A stretch of DNA of 64,000 nt from Bacillota bacterium (GTDB lineage: Bacteria > Bacillota > Clostridia > Peptostreptococcales > Acidaminobacteraceae), in assembly GCA_024636005.1 (NCBI GenBank), contig JAGXHV010000032.1, forward strand, positions 1 through 64,000. The letters are read 5' to 3'. A model generated the notes under the pieces. The model was given only the letters and a program-made list of their open reading frames with translations. It was not told the DNA's origin and searched no databases. This document shows, piece by piece, positions 63,147 to 64,000 of this stretch. Every line of letters starts with the position of its first letter. Within the stretch, counting starts at the first letter, position 1. The translations under genes and the position numbers were made by a program.

Positions 63147-64000
63147 TTGAAAAGAAAAATTTCTATTTTGATGGTATTGGTTCTAGTACTTGGCTTAATG
63201 CCCACATTTGCCGCGGAATATGTGATTGAATCCGGTGATATGCTATGGAAAATTGCAAAAGATCATGGTATGGATTATGAAACATTAGCCAAGGTCAATG
63301 GAATTGAGAATCCAAACCTGATTTTTGCTGGGGATACGCTCAATGTTAATTTGGTCAAAAAAATTGATGTTTTGACAACCAATGATTTTCACGGTAATTT
63401 AGTTGGTGGTTATGAATCAGGTGCTGCAAAGTTGGCTGCATACATTGAATACTATACTTCTATGAATGAAGAGGGCACTATCGTTTTGGATGCGGGCGAT
63501 TCTTTCCAAGGCACGCCGATGTCAAACCTCCTTTACGGTGCACCAGTTGTAACATTTTTCAATGCAGCAGGTTACACTGCGACAACTGTTGGAAACCATG
63601 AGTTTGACTGGGGTATTGAAACTATTGTAGAAACAATGGAAGAAAACGGTGCAAAATATCAACTGTTGACATCCAATGTTTATAAAGATGGTGTATTGGC
63701 TTCTTGGGCGACACCTTACATGATCAAAGACGTTGATGGCGTTAAAGTTGGAATCATCGGAATGTCCACTCCTGATACTGCCGTTACTGCACATAAGGAT
63801 TTTGTTGGTGAATATACTTTTGAAGATCCGATTGAAATTGCGACAGCATTGATTCCTGAACTTGAATCGAAAGGTGCTGAACTTGTAATCGTATTATCAC
63901 ACTTACCAGCTTACCAAGATTTTGACACAAATGAAATCACAGGTGAACTGGTAGATTTTGCAAATGCTATGACAGGTATTGATGCAGTAGTTGGTGGTCA
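63147..64000 (+). CDS. LysM + 5'-nucleotidase/2',3'-cyclic phosphodiesterase (3' cut by window edge)
   Basis: The start TTG 63147 follows GAGGAGG by seven bases; 284 complete codons are visible. Signal peptide (1-~23, ending FAAEY) is followed by one LysM domain (~24-70: YVIESGDMLWKIAKDHGM, NLIFAGDTLNV). The metallophosphatase domain of the UshA type follows: LTTNDFHGNLVGG (metal Asp, His), VLDAGDSFQGTPMS, VGNHEFDWG and LSHLPAY. The metal ligands seen so far are complete. It hydrolyses extracellular nucleotides for phosphate or nucleoside uptake. The C-terminal 5_nucleotid_C domain lies outside the window. The LysM should hold the enzyme on peptidoglycan. Confidence 0.9.
   Translation, partial: MKRKISILMVLVLVLGLMPTFAAEYVIESGDMLWKIAKDHGMDYETLAKVNGIENPNLIFAGDTLNVNLVKKIDVLTTNDFHGNLVGGYESGAAKLAAYIEYYTSMNEEGTIVLDAGDSFQGTPMSNLLYGAPVVTFFNAAGYTATTVGNHEFDWGIETIVETMEENGAKYQLLTSNVYKDGVLASWATPYMIKDVDGVKVGIIGMSTPDTAVTAHKDFVGEYTFEDPIEIATALIPELESKGAELVIVLSHLPAYQDFDTNEITGELVDFANAMTGIDAVVGG

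Noticed and set aside
1-64000. CRISPR arrays, tRNA/rRNA genes, insertion sequences, prophage genes
   Set aside because: No regularly spaced repeats, no cloverleaf or rRNA-like stretches and no transposase, integrase or phage structural proteins were seen in either strand.

Overview
The window is about 64 kb of a low-GC Firmicutes chromosome, most likely an anaerobic member of the Clostridia. The reasons are AT-rich codon use, strong AAGGAGG-type ribosome binding sites, frequent TTG/GTG starts, a hybrid-cluster protein, several radical SAM enzymes, a TAXI-type TRAP transporter, SLH surface proteins and many intrinsic terminators. No rRNA, tRNA, CRISPR array, transposase or integrase was recognised.

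Layout. 1-5.9 kb is an unsettled accessory stretch. It holds the end of a surface or carbohydrate protein, a GH5-like TIM-barrel protein, a scrambled GGDEF/PAS/HD-GYP pseudogene, two GC-rich genes for a surface protein pair (WxL-like protein plus DUF916-like partner) that start with AT-rich host-type signal peptides, the remnant of a host lipoprotein gene, and a truncated MarR gene. 5.9-9.9 kb has a DEAD-box helicase, an MBL-rhodanese protein and an inverted glycosyltransferase. 10.1-14 kb is a FHA-FtsW/RodA-PBP cell-wall operon. 14-21.9 kb has threonine aldolase, an SLH-M23 peptidase, a CorC/CNNM protein, a HerA-like ATPase and a DUF6544-like membrane protein. 22-26.9 kb has an ABC exporter, a ketopantoate-reductase-like protein, a CPBP protease and a MarR/NmrA pair with a palindromic operator. 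26.9-33 kb has ABC-F, an RsmH paralogue, Hcp and an aminotransferase.

The two most unusual systems follow. At 33.1-39.6 kb there is an Opp/Dpp-type ABC importer in which both permeases carry a large extracellular PA + M28-peptidase-like domain, N-terminal subunit-specific in one and C-terminal in the other. Nearly all zinc ligands and the general base appear lost, and no separate solute-binding protein gene is present. The inference is that dead peptidase domains replaced the binding protein. At 42.0-50.0 kb there is a tightly coupled eight-gene operon of two acetyltransferase-like proteins, a SAM methyltransferase and four different B12-binding-type radical SAM enzymes. It looks like an unassigned pathway for a lipid or small molecule.

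50-64 kb has a GNAT-nitrilase fusion, a 1156-residue protein that may be a PPi-type PEP carboxykinase, an ALDH-AEC transporter pair, a complete TAXI-TRAP operon, an unknown membrane-anchored protein and the start of a LysM-5'-nucleotidase. All functions are read from sequence by eye. No database search was run.
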